From NCBI RefSeq assembly GCF_014189455.1, contig NZ_CP050296.1, forward strand, positions 2,042,001 through 2,106,000: a stretch of 64,000 nt of DNA. Reading direction: 5' to 3'. A model generated the notes under the pieces. The model had not been told where the DNA came from, made no database searches, and saw only the letters and a program-made list of their open reading frames with translations. Made by a program: the position numbers and the translations under genes. Numbering within the stretch: position 1 is the stretch's first letter; every line of letters starts with the position of its first letter. This document shows, one piece after another, positions 48,127 through 56,785 of the stretch. The stretch is from Mesorhizobium huakuii. Lineage in GTDB: Bacteria; Pseudomonadota; Alphaproteobacteria; Rhizobiales; Rhizobiaceae.

Positions 48127-49953
48127 CTACTTCTTGCGGCGCTTGACGACCGGCGGCGGATCGATAGCGCCGGCCCTGACGCGGGCTGGTTTCAGCGGCT
48201 GTGCACCCGAATCCTTGACGATCGTCAGGCCGCGCGGAAAGAACTGATTGTTGTGCTGGCCGCGCCCGATGTTGATGATCGTGGCGCCCTTGAGATGTTT
48301 TTCCAGCATCGCCAGCACGCGCCGCAGTGCGGGTCCGTCGAACGCGTCCATCGCCTCGTCGATGATTACCCATTTCGGCTGCCGCAAGGCGAGCCTGGCC
48401 ACGCCCAGCAAGCGCTGTTCGTCATCGCCCAATTCATGGTCCCAGCGCCCGACACGGTCGAGCGACGACGACAGCCGTTCAAGGCCAATTTCGGCTAGCA
48501 CCGCCGCAATGTCGGTATCACTCGCGGGCGCATGCCCGTTCGCGTGATTGAGTACCTCGCGCAACGAGCCGGCCGGCAAATACGGCACGCGTGGAACGAA
48601 GATGAGGGTTTCTCCCGCCGGCAGGCCGATTTTCCCGCCGCCCCACGGCCAAAGCCCGGCAATGGCGCGGAAGAACAGCGTCTTGCCGGCGCCTGGCTCG
48701 CCGGTGATCATCACCCGCTCGCCGGGGCGGATCTCGACATGCTGATCGGAGAGTTTTGTGCAGCCCTCCGGCGAGGCCACCTGGAGCCTCTCGAACGTCA
48801 GGCTGCCATTGGCATTTTGATCGAAGGTGATGCGCCTTTCGGTGTCGTGCAGCACATCGGTTTCATCGAGCGCGATGCGGAAGTCGGCGACGCGCATCAG
48901 CGTGGCGCGCCAATCGGCGATGCTGCCGATGTTGTTGATGAACCAGCGCAGGGAAGAGTGCACCTGGTTGAAGGCACCGACCGCCATCATCAGCCCGCCG
49001 AAGCTGATGTCGCCGGAAAAATAAACCGGCGACGCGACCAGAATGGGAGCCACGACCGTGATCCAGCCATAGGTATCGGTCACCCAGGATAGATTGATCT
49101 GGGCCGTGAAGATGCGCCGCATCGCGCCCAGCACCGTGCCGAGGTCGAGTTCGAGCCGCCGTTTGGCGTCGTCTTCGCCATGGTAGAGCGCGATCGCATC
49201 GACATTCTCGTTGACCCGCACCATGGAGGAGCGCAGCTCGGCTTCGCGTGTGTAGCGATCGCTGTTGAGCCTGATCAGCGGCCGACCGACCAGCCAGCTT
49301 AGCCAGGAGGCGATGCCGGCATAGAGGAACGCGGCCCACACCATGTAGCCCGGTATCGCCAGGGACCAGCCGCCAATGTGGAAGACGAAGCCCGAGGACA
49401 GTTCCCACAGCACGCCGACGAAGGACAGGAGCAGGATGAGTGACTGCAAGAGCCCGACGCCGAGATCGGTCGACAGGTCCGAGAGATGCGCCGCATCCTG
49501 CTGCATGCGCTGATCGGGATTGACACCGATGGCGCCGGCATTGGCCAGCCGGAAGGCGCGCGCCGGCCGCATCCACTGGTCGATCAGGTCCAGTGTAAGC
49601 GCCTCGCGCAGCTTCAGCCGGATCATCTGGTTGAGCCAGGTCTGACCGATATTGAGCACCAGCAGCCCGCCGGCGATCATCGCAAAGACGAGGAGTTGGT
49701 GCAGGAAGGCCGCCATGTCGCGGCGCGCCAGCGCATCGTAGAAGGGCTGGTTCCAGCGGTTGAGCAGGACCTGGCCGATCGACGTCGCGATGATGACGGC
49801 CATGATGCCGACCGACGTCCACAGCAACCATTTGCGAACCGGCGACACCACCAGCGCCCGCTTGATCGTCGCCACCTGATCGCGCAGGCTGCTGGCCTCG
49901 ACGGCCACGGCGACCGGCTGAACGGTGGCCTGATTGTCCAGTTGATCAGCCAT
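48127..49953 (-). CDS. SbmA/BacA-like ABC transporter with fused ATPase
   Basis: A 608-residue protein combining an SbmA/BacA-type membrane domain (about residues 35-330, six helices) with an ABC ATPase domain (about 380-570). The membrane part has LNRWNQPFYDALARRD and NPDQRMQQDAAHL, typical of the family. Walker A is TGEPGAGKTLFF. The signature is degenerate (LGDDEQ for LSGGQ), Walker B is KWVIIDEAMDAFD, and the H-loop His is not evident (INIGRGQHNN). Relatives include YddA and the Bradyrhizobium peptide transporter BclA needed in nodules. The substrate here is unknown. The C-terminus is Lys/Arg-rich. Confidence 0.85.
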   Translation of the reverse strand: MADQLDNQATVQPVAVAVEASSLRDQVATIKRALVVSPVRKWLLWTSVGIMAVIIATSIGQVLLNRWNQPFYDALARRDMAAFLHQLLVFAMIAGGLLVLNIGQTWLNQMIRLKLREALTLDLIDQWMRPARAFRLANAGAIGVNPDQRMQQDAAHLSDLSTDLGVGLLQSLILLLSFVGVLWELSSGFVFHIGGWSLAIPGYMVWAAFLYAGIASWLSWLVGRPLIRLNSDRYTREAELRSSMVRVNENVDAIALYHGEDDAKRRLELDLGTVLGAMRRIFTAQINLSWVTDTYGWITVVAPILVASPVYFSGDISFGGLMMAVGAFNQVHSSLRWFINNIGSIADWRATLMRVADFRIALDETDVLHDTERRITFDQNANGSLTFERLQVASPEGCTKLSDQHVEIRPGERVMITGEPGAGKTLFFRAIAGLWPWGGGKIGLPAGETLIFVPRVPYLPAGSLREVLNHANGHAPASDTDIAAVLAEIGLERLSSSLDRVGRWDHELGDDEQRLLGVARLALRQPKWVIIDEAMDAFDGPALRRVLAMLEKHLKGATIINIGRGQHNNQFFPRGLTIVKDSGAQPLKPARVRAGAIDPPPVVKRRKK

Positions 49954-50086
49954 GTCAGAGGTCCTTGCGTTCAGGTGCGATGCTGAAACCGGATGAGGGG
50001 AGCCGACAGCCGCCGCCTGTTAGTCCGCGAACCCAGCACGACAGATAGGTCGGAAAAATGCCGCGCGAGGAAAGTTTCCGCGCTGA

Positions 50087-50875
50087 TCACGAAGGTTTCA
50101 CCTGGCGAGCCGCTGCTGCCGCGGCTGTCGCCTCGGCCCGGCGGCCGAGCCGTGTCGCGCCGTGTGGCGACAGCACCGGCACGAAAACGCGGCGCGAGGC
50201 GCGCTGGGCCACCGGCACACCCTGATAGAGCCGTTTCTGCGCCTCGACGACGATAACGCCGGAAAAGATCGGCCACAGCCGCCGGCCGGCGCGCTCCAGC
50301 ACATTGTGGAAGCGCATCATGAAGCGTCGTCGCGATGGCGGGAAGAACAGCGCATCCGACCAGGCGGCGGGCGTGAAATTCGCCTCACGCAGCAGTTCCG
50401 TCAGCTGCCCGCGTGAGAACGGCCGGCCATTGCCGAACGGCGTATGCTCGAAGCGTGCCCAGACACCGCGCCGGTTTGGCACGACGATGACGACGCGGCC
50501 TGCCGGTGACAGCACTCGCCAGATCTCGTTCAGCGTCTCGCGCGGGTTTTCGACATGTTCGAGCGAATGGACGAGCAGCATGCGGTCGATGCAGGAATCG
50601 ACCAGCGGCAGTTCCTCGTCAAAGACCAGCGCCGTCGCCGTCGGTCCTGCCGCCGGCCAGACCACGGCGCCCTGCGTCGCCGGCATGAAGGCAAAGACCC
50701 GCTCGGCGTCGGTGCCGAACCGTTCCAGCCAGGGCAAGGTATAGCCGAGACCGACCAGCCTTTCATTGGGGACAGTGGCCCATATCGACGACAGCGCCAT
50801 GGTGATCGAGCGCTCGGCGAACCGGCCGAGCGTTGTCGAGTAGAAGGAGCGAAGGTCGACGATGTCGGAATGCAT
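50087..50875 (-). CDS. SAM-dependent methyltransferase-like protein
   Basis: A 262-residue protein with a class I methyltransferase fold (Methyltransf_11 type). The core has LPLVDSCIDRMLLVHSLEHV and LNEIWRVLSPAGRVVIVVPN. The usual glycine-rich motif I is poorly preserved near the N-terminus (VGLGYTLPWLERFG). It is adjacent to gloB in many rhizobia and in divergent orientation. The start at ATG 50875 (MHSDIVDLRSFY) is preferred, because a longer frame would run through the TGACA repeats and into gloB. The C-terminal tail is Ala/Arg-rich. Confidence 0.8.
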   Translation of the reverse strand: MHSDIVDLRSFYSTTLGRFAERSITMALSSIWATVPNERLVGLGYTLPWLERFGTDAERVFAFMPATQGAVVWPAAGPTATALVFDEELPLVDSCIDRMLLVHSLEHVENPRETLNEIWRVLSPAGRVVIVVPNRRGVWARFEHTPFGNGRPFSRGQLTELLREANFTPAAWSDALFFPPSRRRFMMRFHNVLERAGRRLWPIFSGVIVVEAQKRLYQGVPVAQRASRRVFVPVLSPHGATRLGRRAEATAAAAAARQVKPS

Positions 50876-50945
50876 GTCAGGGATGTAGCCGTGATATCGG
50901 CAGGTTTCAACAAAGAGCCCCTGAGGTTGCCGGCACATCCCCGGA

Positions 50946-51013
50946 TGACATTCATCATCTCCGGGAGTGACATTGTCATCTCCGGAGTGACACTTGTCAT
51001 CTCCGGGATGACA
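50946..51013. repeat. Four TGACA repeats spaced two helical turns apart
   Basis: TGACA occurs at 50946, 50968, 50988 and 51009, a spacing of 22, 20 and 21 bp. Between the copies lies CATCTCCGG(G)AG, so the unit is about 20-22 bp. Two units form inverted pairs with TGTCA (50968-50978 and 50988-50999). The array sits between the divergent methyltransferase and gloB starts and could be an operator set. It could also be a small tandem duplication. Confidence 0.65.
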
Positions 51014-51061
51014 TCCGCCCTCTGGCGCCCTATGTCTGCGGCGACAAAATGGAGAGATACG

Positions 51062-51829
51062 ATGGCGGTCGAAATCGAACAGTTCATGTGCCGCAGCGAT
51101 AATTTCGGCGTGCTGGTGCATGACCGCAAAAGCGGGCAGACCGCGCTCATCGACGCACCCGAGGAAGCGCCTATCCTGGCCGCGATCAAGCGCACCGGCT
51201 GGACGCCGACGATGATCCTGACCACGCATCATCATATGGACCACGTCGAGGCCAATCTGGCGCTGAAGGAGCGCTTCAAACTGCGCATCGTCGGCCCGGA
51301 GGCGGAAAAGGCCAAGATCCCCGGCATCGACGAGACCGTAGAAGAAGGCTCCGTCCTTCATCTTGGCGACGAGCGGATCGAGGTGATCGCCACTCCCGGC
51401 CACACCGCCGGCCACGTTTCCTATCATCTGCCGGCGTCGCAGGTGGCTTTCACCGCGGACACGCTGTTCGCGCTGGGCTGTGGGCGGCTGTTCGAATGCA
51501 AGCCGCCGGTGATGTATGAATCACTAAAGAAACTTGCCGCCCTTCCCGCCGCGACGTCTATCTATTGCGGCCATGAATACACGCTCGCCAACGCCCGTTT
51601 CGCGCTGACCGTCGACCCGACCAATTCGGCCTTGAGGGAACGCGCCGCCAGGATCGAGGCGCTGCGGGCCGACAGCAAGCCGACGCTGCCGACGACGATC
51701 GGCGAGGAATTGTCGACCAATCCCTTCCTGCGCTGGCACGATCCGGCGATCCGCAAGCATCTCGGCATGGAAAAGGCTGGAGATGCCGAAGTGTTCGCCG
51801 AGATCCGCAAGCGCAAGGACAATTTTTGA
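51062..51829 (+). CDS. gloB: Hydroxyacylglutathione hydrolase (glyoxalase II)
   Basis: A 255-residue metallo-beta-lactamase-fold enzyme that hydrolyses S-D-lactoylglutathione in methylglyoxal detoxification. The metal motif THHHMDH is at residues 55-61, and further ligands lie in VIATPGHTAGHVSYH, FTADTLFALGCGRLFE and YCGHEYTLAN. The C-terminal HAGH_C region ends LRWHDPAIRKHL. ATG 51062 has GGAGAGATAC upstream and gives the usual length. The upstream open frame passes through the repeats and is not coding. Confidence 0.94.
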   Translation: MAVEIEQFMCRSDNFGVLVHDRKSGQTALIDAPEEAPILAAIKRTGWTPTMILTTHHHMDHVEANLALKERFKLRIVGPEAEKAKIPGIDETVEEGSVLHLGDERIEVIATPGHTAGHVSYHLPASQVAFTADTLFALGCGRLFECKPPVMYESLKKLAALPAATSIYCGHEYTLANARFALTVDPTNSALRERAARIEALRADSKPTLPTTIGEELSTNPFLRWHDPAIRKHLGMEKAGDAEVFAEIRKRKDNF

Positions 51830-51851
51830 GCATCGTGCAGGCCTTCGACCG

Positions 51852-52292
51852 ATGACCAGTTCAGCAGAAATCATTGCGACACTCGGATTGAAGCCGCATC
51901 CGGAAGGCGGCTGGTACACGGAAACCTTTCGCGACGAAGCCGGCGGTGCACGCGGCCATTCGACCGCCATCTATTTCCTGCTGGAACAGCACCAGCTCTC
52001 GGCTTGGCATCGCGTCAAGGATGCCGCCGAGGTCTGGCATTTCCATGCTGGCGCGCCGCTGGCGCTGTCGATGTGGGAAGAAGGGTCAACGGTGATCGAG
52101 CAGGTGCTCGGCATCGGGCTCGCGGCGGGTGAACGGCCGCAGATCGTCGTGCCGGCAGGCTGGTGGCAATCGGCGCGCAGCCTGGGCGACTGGACGCTGG
52201 TCGGCTGCACGGTCGCGCCGGGCTTCGATTTCGCCGCTTTCGAACTGGCCGAGCCAGGCTGGCAGCCTACCCCAGCAGGAAACCCAGCGTGA
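51852..52292 (+). CDS. Cupin (DUF985) protein
   Basis: A 146-residue single cupin. It begins EIIATLGLKPHPEGGWYTETFRD and has STAIYFLLEQHQLSAWHRVKDAAEVWHFHAGAPL, with His residues in metal-site positions. VPAGWWQSARSLGDWTLVGCTVAPGFDF is the conserved C-terminal part. Function is unknown; plant and bacterial relatives are uncharacterised. It follows gloB by 22 nt on the same strand. Its 3' end overlaps the convergent lysoplasmalogenase gene by 26 nt. Confidence 0.85.
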   Translation: MTSSAEIIATLGLKPHPEGGWYTETFRDEAGGARGHSTAIYFLLEQHQLSAWHRVKDAAEVWHFHAGAPLALSMWEEGSTVIEQVLGIGLAAGERPQIVVPAGWWQSARSLGDWTLVGCTVAPGFDFAAFELAEPGWQPTPAGNPA

Positions 52293-52941
52293 TCGCGAAC
52301 TGGGCGGCGTAGTACAAAACCCACACCGCAAATCGCATCCACGCGCGATGCGGCGAGATGGCCGCCACCAGAAACTTCTCAGTGGCGAGCAGCCCGTCCG
52401 ATGCCATGAACAGCACGGCGCCGCCGATGACCCAGGCGCTGTTGGTGGTCAGAGCGGACATGCCCATCGCCAGGATCGCCACGACATAACAGGCGATCGG
52501 CACACGCAGGCTGGGGCCGACGCGGCGCCAGAGCGCGGCGAGCATGACGATCACGAACACCGCCAGTGCCAGTGCGATGGCCCCGCGCCAGGATTCGGCG
52601 CCGAGCAATCCCAGCCCGCCACCGCTGCGCAGGAACAGTGCGATGTAGACAATGTGGGCGACGAGAAAACTCGCCAACCCACCGAGAAACGCCTTTTCGC
52701 CGTCGCGCGACAGGAAGGCGTCGCCCACCGCGCTAAGCGCCAGGGCCACGACCAGCAGCAGCGGGCCGCCTTGCAGCGCCGAAAGCACGGCAAGCATCGC
52801 GACGCTAAGCGTCTTTGCCGCGGAGCGGGCGAGGCTCTGCGGCATGCCGAGCGTGAAAGCATAGATCACCGCCGCAACCAGCGAGAAGATCAGCGTCGCA
52901 TTGGCATTGGCGTCGATGCCGCCGCCAAACGGCATGGTCAT
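52267..52941 (-). CDS. YhhN-family lysoplasmalogenase
   Basis: A 224-residue inner-membrane protein with about eight hydrophobic helices. The YhhN signature includes ALALSAVGDAFLSRDGEKAFLGGLASFLVAHIVYI in outline, with the conserved Asp. A later GGAVLFMASDGLLATEKF carries a second conserved Asp. Eukaryotic and Legionella members hydrolyse the vinyl-ether bond of lysoplasmalogens; the substrate in this organism is uncertain. ATG 52941 overlaps the stop of the upstream EamA gene (ATGA), so the two are translationally coupled. Confidence 0.84.
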   Translation of the reverse strand: MTMPFGGGIDANANATLIFSLVAAVIYAFTLGMPQSLARSAAKTLSVAMLAVLSALQGGPLLLVVALALSAVGDAFLSRDGEKAFLGGLASFLVAHIVYIALFLRSGGGLGLLGAESWRGAIALALAVFVIVMLAALWRRVGPSLRVPIACYVVAILAMGMSALTTNSAWVIGGAVLFMASDGLLATEKFLVAAISPHRAWMRFAVWVLYYAAQFAITLGFLLG

Positions 52942-53853
52942 GCCCCGGCTCCGCTTTCGGCTGCCTCGGCTCGGCTCCCAGCGACGGCCGGCTTGCGCAG
53001 GAACAGCGATTTTGCCGCCAAGGCCGCACCGCCAGTGATGAGCACGCAGGCGGCGAGGATGCGCAGCGACGGCTCGGCGACGCCGGCCGCGATCAGCACC
53101 AGCGTCGACAACAGCGGCGCCGCATAGCTTGCCGCGCCCAGCACCTGGATGTTGCCGCGTTTGACGCCGATGTCCCAGGCATAGAAGGCAGCCCCCCACC
53201 GGCATCAGGCCAAGCCCAAGCACCGCCAGCCACTGGCCGACGCCTTCAGGCAACACCGTTTGCTCCAGCGCCAGATGGCAAACGAGCGACAGCACGGCAG
53301 TCGCCGCGCAAAACCAGGTGACGATGCTGGTCGGCACCGACGGAAAGCGCCGCGACAAAAGCGAGTAGGACGACCACAGCAGCGCGCAGACGGCAGCCAT
53401 GGCATAGCCGAACGTGTAGCGCGCGTCGAAGGCCAGCCCGCCGCCCTTGGTGACGATCAGCACGGTGCCGGCCAGGCCGAGCAGCGCGCCGACGACATGG
53501 TTCCACGCCAGTTTTTCGCCCGGCATCAGCGCCGAGCCGAGCACGATCAGCAGCGGCCACAGATAGGCGATCAGGCTGGCCTCCACCGCCGGCGCGTTGC
53601 GCAGCGCTGTGAAATAGAAAAAATGGTAGCCGAACAGGCCAGCAATGCCGATCAGCCAGACCTGTGGTGGAATCTTCTGGCTCTTGTCGGCGGCCGGCAT
53701 GAACAGCCGCGCGACAAGCCCGACGCCAGTGCCGATCGAGAAGGTGATCGCCGACAAAAGGAATGGCGGCACCTTGCCCGACGCATCGGTGAGCAGCGCC
53801 AAAAGCGCCCACATGGCGACCGCCGAAAAACCGATCAGTGTTGCGCGCGCCAT
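52938..53853 (-). pseudogene. EamA/DMT transporter gene with a single-base frameshift
   Basis: Read across one shift it encodes about 304 residues with ten helices, resembling YddG-like aromatic amino-acid exporters. The first frame runs from MARATLIGFSAVAMWALLA to GLGLMPVG. At the run of six G on the minus strand (plus C6 at 53193-53198) one base must be removed to continue as AAFYAWDIGVKRGN and then LGAASYAAPLLSTLVL. Unshifted, the frame would run straight through into the lysoplasmalogenase gene and make an odd fusion. The correct stop at 52938 restores the ATGA overlap with that gene. Confidence 0.83.
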
Positions 53854-53897
53854 GTCCTCTCCCGTGGCGCGCCCTGTTCTGTCCCCAGGGGTGTGCC

Positions 53898-54686
53898 CTA
53901 TTGTACCGCTTCGAAACGCCCGGCGCTGATGGTCAAGGTGCCGATCTGCGTTCCCACCGTGGCGTGGATCGGCGCATATACTCCGGTTTGGCCGAGCGGC
54001 GCAAACGTCACCATCATGCGGCTTTTGTTCTTGAGATAGTTGAGCGCCTTGCGGCCTTTGCGATAGCCCGCCACCGGCTCGAAGCCCATCCGGCAGGTGA
54101 TGGTGTCGCCCTTGTAGCCCGGCACCGAGATGGTGCCTTTCGAAACGTAGGTCAGCGTCAGGTCGGCGCGCATCTCGCCATCATAGAACTTGACCTTGCG
54201 GCCGCAGACCTGGTCGAGGCTGTCGGCATGGACGACGGTGGCGGCCATCGGATCGAGCACCGATGCCAGGTCGCCGGCACCGATCGGCACCCAATTGTTG
54301 GGGTCACGCTTTTCCGGCGCCGGAATGACCTGCGTCGAGGTCACAGCGCCATTGGTGAAGCGGATATCGACCACCGATGCCTTCTTGCCGGACGTGTAAT
54401 CGGCCCGGAATGCCTGCGGCACCATCTTCTTGCCCGAAATCGTGCCCTTGGACGAAATGGTGCCGCGCGTGTCGTCGAACAGCTTGGCGAGGCCTGCAGC
54501 GGACACGCTGCCTTCGATCGCGTAGGCGCCATTCTCATAATGGCTGGAGAAGGTCGATCTTGCGATCGAGAGACCAAGGAACGACACCGTGTACTCGCCC
54601 TTGAAGGACTGCGGCGAGGCAGCCGACGCGGCGGAGGGCAAGGCGATGGCAAGCGCGGCACCGAGCGCGTGAGACAAACGAGGCAT
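53898..54686 (-). CDS. DUF3108 periplasmic protein
   Basis: A 262-residue protein with a signal peptide (about residues 1-23, MPRLSHALGAALAIALPSAA then SAASPQ). The beta-rich mature part has GEYTVSFLGLSIARSTF at its start and VCGRKVKFYDGEMRADLTLTY later, typical of DUF3108. Two Cys (QVCGR and TCRMGF) may form a disulfide. The function of this family is unknown; it is thought to be an envelope protein. ATG 54686 is chosen since it opens the signal peptide. It is divergent from rpmB. Confidence 0.83.
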   Translation of the reverse strand: MPRLSHALGAALAIALPSAASAASPQSFKGEYTVSFLGLSIARSTFSSHYENGAYAIEGSVSAAGLAKLFDDTRGTISSKGTISGKKMVPQAFRADYTSGKKASVVDIRFTNGAVTSTQVIPAPEKRDPNNWVPIGAGDLASVLDPMAATVVHADSLDQVCGRKVKFYDGEMRADLTLTYVSKGTISVPGYKGDTITCRMGFEPVAGYRKGRKALNYLKNKSRMMVTFAPLGQTGVYAPIHATVGTQIGTLTISAGRFEAVQ

Positions 54687-54817
54687 GGCGGGATCGGATC
54701 CTTGATTTTGGGCCGGAGGCGGGCGACTCCGGTCTGGCATGTCCCTATGAGACCGCTTATAGGATGAAATCCGGCCTTAATATGAAATGCCGGGCGCTTC
54801 CGTGGCAAAGCCGGAGC

Positions 54818-54846
54818 TTGACGCCCCGGCGAAATGCAACTATGGA
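54818..54846 (+). promoter_or_regulatory. Sigma-70-type promoter of rpmB
   Basis: TTGACG (54818-54823), 17 nt, then TATGGA (54841-54846). It predicts a 5' leader of about 93 nt before the rpmB ATG at 54946. Confidence 0.55.
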
Positions 54847-54945
54847 ACGCCAACTTTTTCCATAAGGCCGCCTGACCAGAACCGCGCGCCACCCGGCGTG
54901 GGCACAAAGGTTTGGCAGGTCCCGAGAGAATTGAAGGTTAGAATT

Positions 54946-55242
54946 ATGTCCCGCACCTGCGAACTCACTGCCAAGGCAGTCCAGACCGGCAACAATGTGA
55001 GCCACGCCAACAACAAGACCAAGCGTCGCTTCCTGCCAAACCTCGTCAATGTGACGCTGATTTCGGAAGCGCTGAACCAGAATGTGCGCCTGCGCATTTC
55101 GGCCAACGCGCTGCGTTCGGTCGAACATCGCGGCGGTCTCGACGCTTTCCTGGCCAAGGCCGACGTCAAGGAACTGTCGCAGCGCGCGCGTCTCTTGAAG
55201 AAGCAGATCGCCAAGAAGCTGGCCGAACAGGTCGCTGCGTAA
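54946..55242 (+). CDS. rpmB: 50S ribosomal protein bL28
   Basis: A 98-residue large-subunit protein. It begins [29 protein letters not shown] in outline, with the typical bL28 G-N-x-V-S-H-x-N-x-K-T-K-R motif. The conserved [21 protein letters not shown] and a basic C-terminal helix follow. ATG 54946 is the normal start; an upstream open frame is not part of the gene. It has its own promoter and is followed by a GC-rich hairpin. Confidence 0.97.
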   Translation: MSRTCELTAKAVQTGNNVSHANNKTKRRFLPNLVNVTLISEALNQNVRLRISANALRSVEHRGGLDAFLAKADVKELSQRARLLKKQIAKKLAEQVAA

Positions 55243-55270
55243 CATCGGATAAAGGCGGGGGGACCGCCCG

Positions 55271-55289
55271 GGCCAACCTCTTGTTGGCC
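55271..55289 (+). terminator. Possible terminator hairpin after rpmB
   Basis: GGCCAAC (55271-55277) and GTTGGCC (55283-55289) form a perfect 7-bp stem around CTCTT, 28 nt after the rpmB stop. Only TTGGG follows, so a U-tract is missing and the call is tentative. Confidence 0.4.
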
Positions 55290-55397
55290 TTGGGCATCGG
55301 ATAGATCCGCAAGGTTCGACATCCGATGCTCAACTACGAAGCGAGCACCGCCCGATGGGCATGATGCTCCGCTGGTTCCATTACCCAGGATAAAAAA

Positions 55398-56078
55398 ATG
55401 ACTTCCTTCTCGCGATATCTGCCCTTCGTGGCCGCCATGGCGCTTGTCGTCGTGGCGTCGAACATTCTCGTGCAGTTCCCGATGCAGGGCCAGATCGGTG
55501 GCCTCTCGCTGGCCGACCTGCTCACCTGGGGCGCTTTCACCTATCCCTTCTCCTTCCTGGTCACCGACCTCGCCAACCGCCGATATGGCCCCGCCGTGGC
55601 GCGCCGGATCGTCTTTGTCGGCTTCATGACGGCGGTGGTCTGTTCGATCCTCGTGCCGCCCTTCCTGTTTCGCCATGGCCTGATCGAATTCGAGACCGCC
55701 GCCGACCGGCTGGTTCGAATCGCGGCGGCGTCCGGAGCGGCGTTCCTGTCCGCGCAGCTGCTCGACGTGACGGTGTTCAACCGGCTGCGCCGGCAGAGCT
55801 GGTGGCGGGCGCCGATCGTCGGCACTCTGGTCGGATCGGTGTTCGACACCATGGTGTTCTTCACCGTCGCCTTCTCGGCCGCTTTCGCTTTTGCCGGCCC
55901 GAACGACGGCTTTGCGCTTGAGACGGCACCGCTGATGGGTGTCTTCCACGTCGACGCCATGCGCTGGGTTTCCTGGGCGCTGGGCGACCTCTCGGTGAAG
56001 CTGATCATCGCCGTGGTTGCGCTCATCCCCTACCGGCTGCTCGCCGCCCGCTGGAGCCAGCCGGCGGTGGCCGTCTAG
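55398..56078 (+). CDS. yhhQ: Queuosine precursor transporter (DUF165/YhhQ)
   Basis: A 226-residue inner-membrane protein with about six helices. The DUF165 signature is GALTYPFSFLVTDLANRRYG-like (LTWGAFTYPFSFLVTDLANR) near residues 44-63. Later FDTMVFFTVAF and DLSVKLIIAVVALIPYRLL match YhhQ. YhhQ imports preQ0 or preQ1 for tRNA queuosine modification. It precedes a spermidine-synthase-like gene by 3 nt, so they are co-transcribed. ATG 55398 follows AAAAAA with no strong ribosome-binding site, but it opens the conserved membrane region. Confidence 0.88.
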   Translation: MTSFSRYLPFVAAMALVVVASNILVQFPMQGQIGGLSLADLLTWGAFTYPFSFLVTDLANRRYGPAVARRIVFVGFMTAVVCSILVPPFLFRHGLIEFETAADRLVRIAAASGAAFLSAQLLDVTVFNRLRRQSWWRAPIVGTLVGSVFDTMVFFTVAFSAAFAFAGPNDGFALETAPLMGVFHVDAMRWVSWALGDLSVKLIIAVVALIPYRLLAARWSQPAVAV

Positions 56079-56081
56079 ACG

Positions 56082-56763
56082 ATGATCCCCTGGGTCCAGC
56101 TCGATTCGGCAAAGACCGGGGATGGTGCCCAAGAACTTCGCCTGAAACGGCGCGGCAGCGAATTCTCGATCATGCTCGGCACCAACGAGCTGATGAACAG
56201 CCGCCTCAGCGGCTCCGAGCAAGCGCTGGCGAAACTGTCCTGCCAAAGGATTGCGGGCCATCGGCAGCCGAGGATCCTGATCGGCGGGCTTGGCATGGGT
56301 TTTACATTGCGCGCCGCCTTGGCCGAACTCGGCAACGATGCCGGCGTCGTTGTCGCGGAACTGGTGCCGGCGGTCGTTGCCTGGGCACGCGGCCCGATGG
56401 CGGAGGTGTTTGGCAGCTGCCTCGACGACCCCCGCGTCACCATAGAGGAGACCGATGTCGGCCAGTTGATACGGTCCGGGCCTGCGGCCTGGGACGCGAT
56501 CCTGCTCGATGTCGACAATGGCCCCGAAGGCATCGTCCACAAGGGCAATGACGCCCTCTACAGCCTGGCAGGCCTCGGCGCCGCAGCGCGCCGCCCTCAA
56601 GCCGGGCGGCGTGCTGGCGGTGTGGTCCCAGGGACCGGACAGCGGCTTCACGCGGCGGCTGAAGCAGGCGGGCTTCGCGGTCGAGGAGGTCAACACGCGC
56701 GCCAACGGCAAGCGCGGCGCGCGCCATGTCATCTGGATCGCCACCAACGACTCACGGTCCTGA
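56082..56763 (+). pseudogene. Spermidine-synthase-like methyltransferase-fold gene with a frameshift
   Basis: Read across one shift, about 226 residues with a Rossmann-like spermidine synthase fold. The first frame has SIMLGTNELMNSRLSGSEQALA, ILIGGLGMGFTLRAALAELG (nucleotide-binding glycine motif) and DAILLDVDNGPEGIVHKGND. Near 56580-56590 the frame must skip one base in a GC-rich stretch to continue as RAALKPGGVLAVWSQGPDSGF and end at 56763. Unshifted, the tail becomes an Arg/Ala-rich nonsense sequence. Substrate is unknown, and true polyamine synthesis is not assured. It is coupled to the yhhQ gene 3 nt upstream. Confidence 0.78.
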
Positions 56764-56785
56764 CCGAAGCCCCGGCGGTTTCGTT

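Noticed and set aside
50946..51013. A CRISPR array
   Set aside because: The repeated unit is about 21 bp with no unique spacers of constant length, and no cas genes are nearby.
52267..53853. A natural fusion of the EamA transporter and lysoplasmalogenase (528 residues)
   Set aside because: The join passes through an Arg/Gly/His-rich nonsense stretch created by the extra G. The corrected frames give two normal proteins with an ATGA overlap.
54840..56747. A 635-codon open frame on the minus strand across rpmB, yhhQ and the spermidine-synthase-like gene
   Set aside because: It spans three recognised genes on the other strand, and its composition is that of a GC shadow.
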